From: an uncultured Thermoplasmata archaeon
GTDB taxonomy: Archaea > Thermoplasmatota > Thermoplasmata > Methanomassiliicoccales > Methanomethylophilaceae
Direction: 5' to 3'
Length of the DNA stretch: 6,619 nt
Assembly: GCA_946545675.1 (NCBI GenBank)
Contig: CAMNNR010000074.1
Span: 1 to 6,619, forward strand
A program made the translations under genes and the position numbers. Position 1 is the stretch's first letter. Every line of letters starts with the position of its first letter. Below the pieces are notes generated by a model. It was given only the letters and a program-made list of their open reading frames with translations. It made no database searches and was not told the origin of the DNA. Of the stretch, positions 5,768-6,619 are shown in pieces.

Positions 5768-6421
5768 ATGAAAAAGCCGATCGTTACCTTCTCGAAGGGC
5801 GAAGAGTCCAAAAAAAGAGTGCTCAATGCAGCACTGGCACTGTTCTCGGAACAGGGCTACGAGAAGACCACGATGAGGCAGATCATCTCGAAGTCCGGTG
5901 TGCTGAACGGAAGCGTGTATTACGCTTTCAAGAACAAGGAGGGGATCTACGAGTACGTCTTCGACCTGATCCTCGACAGGATGTACACCGATTTGGACAC
6001 CGACGGCATGGACCTGCTGAGCGTGTACCTCATGCCCCTGGCAGTGGAGATGTCCGCGGTGAACGAGAACAAGATGATCGCCGAGATGATCTTCCACGCA
6101 CACCGTTCGTGGCCCATCAGCCAGAACATGATCTACCGCTACTACGACTATCTGTGCCAGCACTACGATAAGATGGGATGGCCTGCCGACAAGGAACGTC
6201 TCAGCCGCATATGCACCGTCATCGGCGGGATCGTCAGGACATTCTGCGAGGAGTCCTTCTCCATCGGGGGTAAGGAGGATATGAAGGAGGACCTCAGGTG
6301 CATCGCGGACTGCGTCTGCGCGCTGATGAGGCTCCCGCTGGCGGATGTGGATTCCGTCATCGCCAAGGTCCTGAGTCAGGTCGACAGCAGGAAGAAGATC
6401 CTCGAAGGGCTCTCGTTCTGA
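5768..6421 (+). CDS. TetR/AcrR-family transcriptional regulator, 217 aa
   Basis: This is a DNA-binding repressor of the TetR type, likely a dimer that releases DNA on binding a small ligand. Residues 14-65 form the N-terminal helix-turn-helix domain: ESKKRVLNAALALFSEQGYE, then TTMRQIISKSGVLNGSVYYAF with the recognition helix around 47-54, then KNKEGIYEYVF. The remaining 150 residues are the variable helical ligand domain, with three Cys residues at 149-173. The length fits the family. It is divergently arranged with the MMPL exporter, a common efflux pump/regulator layout, so that gene is the probable target along with itself. The start at ATG 5768 puts the HTH at the usual distance from the N-terminus and follows a BRE/TATA at 5718-5732. 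An in-frame GTG at 5669, about 26 bp after another TATA-like sequence, would add 33 residues with no family resemblance; it remains possible as a leaderless start. Confidence 0.9.
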   Translation: MKKPIVTFSKGEESKKRVLNAALALFSEQGYEKTTMRQIISKSGVLNGSVYYAFKNKEGIYEYVFDLILDRMYTDLDTDGMDLLSVYLMPLAVEMSAVNENKMIAEMIFHAHRSWPISQNMIYRYYDYLCQHYDKMGWPADKERLSRICTVIGGIVRTFCEESFSIGGKEDMKEDLRCIADCVCALMRLPLADVDSVIAKVLSQVDSRKKILEGLSF

Positions 6422-6424
6422 CTG

Positions 6425-6429
6425 TTTTT
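6425..6429 (+). terminator. T5 run after tetR
   Basis: TTTTT begins 4 bp after the stop codon with no hairpin, in keeping with archaeal oligo-T termination. It precedes the next gene's control region. Confidence 0.4.
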
Positions 6430-6435
6430 GATTCT

Positions 6436-6495
6436 GTGGAAGTACGATTAATCTGAATTCCACGGCCGTAAAAGTACGATGAATCTGAATTCCAC
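6436..6495. promoter_or_regulatory. Two tandem 28-bp dyad sites upstream of the ATPase promoter
   Basis: Site 1 (6436-6463) reads GTGGAA-N4-GATTAATC-N4-TTCCAC, with outer arms and central octamer sharing one symmetry centre. Site 2 (6468-6495) is a copy with a degenerate left arm (GTAAAA) and centre (GATGAATC). From AAGTACGAT onward the two match at 25 of 26 positions (6440-6465 and 6472-6497), offset by 32 bp, about three DNA turns, so a bound protein would meet both on the same face. Site 2 ends 2 bp before the palindromic TATA element. They are probably regulator binding sites; the protein is unknown. Confidence 0.7.
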
Positions 6496-6497
6496 GG

Positions 6498-6511
6498 GTT
6501 TATATATAAAC
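6498..6511 (+). promoter_or_regulatory. Palindromic TATA element of the second ATPase gene
   Basis: GTTTATATATAAAC is a perfect 14-bp palindrome containing TTTATATA. Its centre lies about 25 bp upstream of the GTG at 6529, the normal archaeal TATA-to-start distance, implying a leaderless mRNA. Confidence 0.7.
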
Positions 6512-6528
6512 AAATCCTAACTTACTCT

Positions 6529-6619
6529 GTGGAAAGGAAGATCACAGACGAACTCCTGAAATGGAAGGCAGACAAGCAAGGCAAATGCCTTACCGTTCAG
6601 GGGCAGAGGCAGGTCGGGA
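6529..6619 (+). CDS. DUF4143-type AAA ATPase, N-terminal 30 residues (runs off the window)
   Basis: Translation from GTG gives MERKITDELLKWKADKQGKC followed by LTVQGQRQVG, which stops inside the Walker A loop (G25-Q-R-Q-V-G30; the next codon starts with A as expected for Lys). Charged helix, short beta strand (CLTVQG) and RQVGK(T) at residues 25-32 are the standard opening of AAA_14/DUF4143 ATPases, where the loop binds ATP. The family is widespread in gut archaea and bacteria; its cellular role is poorly defined. GTG 6529 is chosen because no ATG lies in frame upstream and the TATA element at 6498-6511 places the transcript start at this codon. It is probably a paralogue of the remnant at 2114-2835, although the two visible parts do not overlap and so cannot be compared. 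Confidence 0.85.
   Translation, partial: MERKITDELLKWKADKQGKCLTVQGQRQVG

Noticed and set aside
5726..6463. Minus-strand 245-codon frame opposite the TetR gene
   Set aside because: It is rich in His, Val and Asp as expected of a reverse frame of GC-rich coding DNA; the plus strand encodes a clear TetR helix-turn-helix.
6436..6497. The two 26-bp repeats as a CRISPR fragment
   Set aside because: There are only two copies with a 6-bp gap between repeat units, no spacer-sized interval and no Cas genes; position and symmetry fit operator sites.

Overview
The window looks archaeal. Three things support this: candidate archaeal BRE/TATA elements sit upstream of several genes, one GTG start lies a TATA-to-TSS distance from its TATA box with no leader, and transcription appears to end at short T-runs. 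The gene set (TnpB element, IS4-superfamily DDE insertion sequence, two DUF4143-type AAA ATPases, divergent TetR/MMPL pair) would suit a gut or rumen methanogen of the Methanomassiliicoccales (Thermoplasmata). That placement is inferred from gene content and codon style; no marker gene is present.

Layout: (1) 1-~208: right end of an IS200/IS605-type element, with the last 40 codons of TnpB followed by three stem-loops that probably belong to its omega (reRNA) guide RNA. (2) 275-2108: a complete 1834-bp insertion sequence with near-perfect 20-bp terminal inverted repeats, a 5-bp target duplication (AAGTA) and one intact 558-aa DDE transposase carrying the full Y-R-E-K signature, best fitting IS1634 within the IS4 superfamily. 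(3) 2114-2835: the C-terminal part of a DUF4143 ATPase that has lost its AAA+ domain. (4) 2836-2978: a non-coding stretch with a repeat motif and two hairpins that probably terminate the leftward gene. (5) 2979-5552, minus strand: an 857-aa MMPL/RND-type membrane exporter. (6) 5553-5767: a divergent control region with two separate perfect inverted repeats. (7) 5768-6421, plus strand: a TetR-family regulator, the obvious candidate controller of the exporter. (8) 6436-6511: two tandem 28-bp dyad sites next to a palindromic TATA element. (9) 6529-end: the start of a second DUF4143-type ATPase, cut off inside its P-loop.

The region therefore joins a small regulated-efflux module (tetR/mmpL) to an accessory segment where two different mobile elements and ATPase genes have accumulated. 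The parts most worth following are cis-acting: the tandem dyad operator at the ATPase promoter, the palindrome that may overlap the exporter's ribosome binding site, the TGTAACC motifs at the IS ends and before the transposase start, and a short motif shared between the TnpB element's downstream flank and the 3' side of the ATPase remnant.
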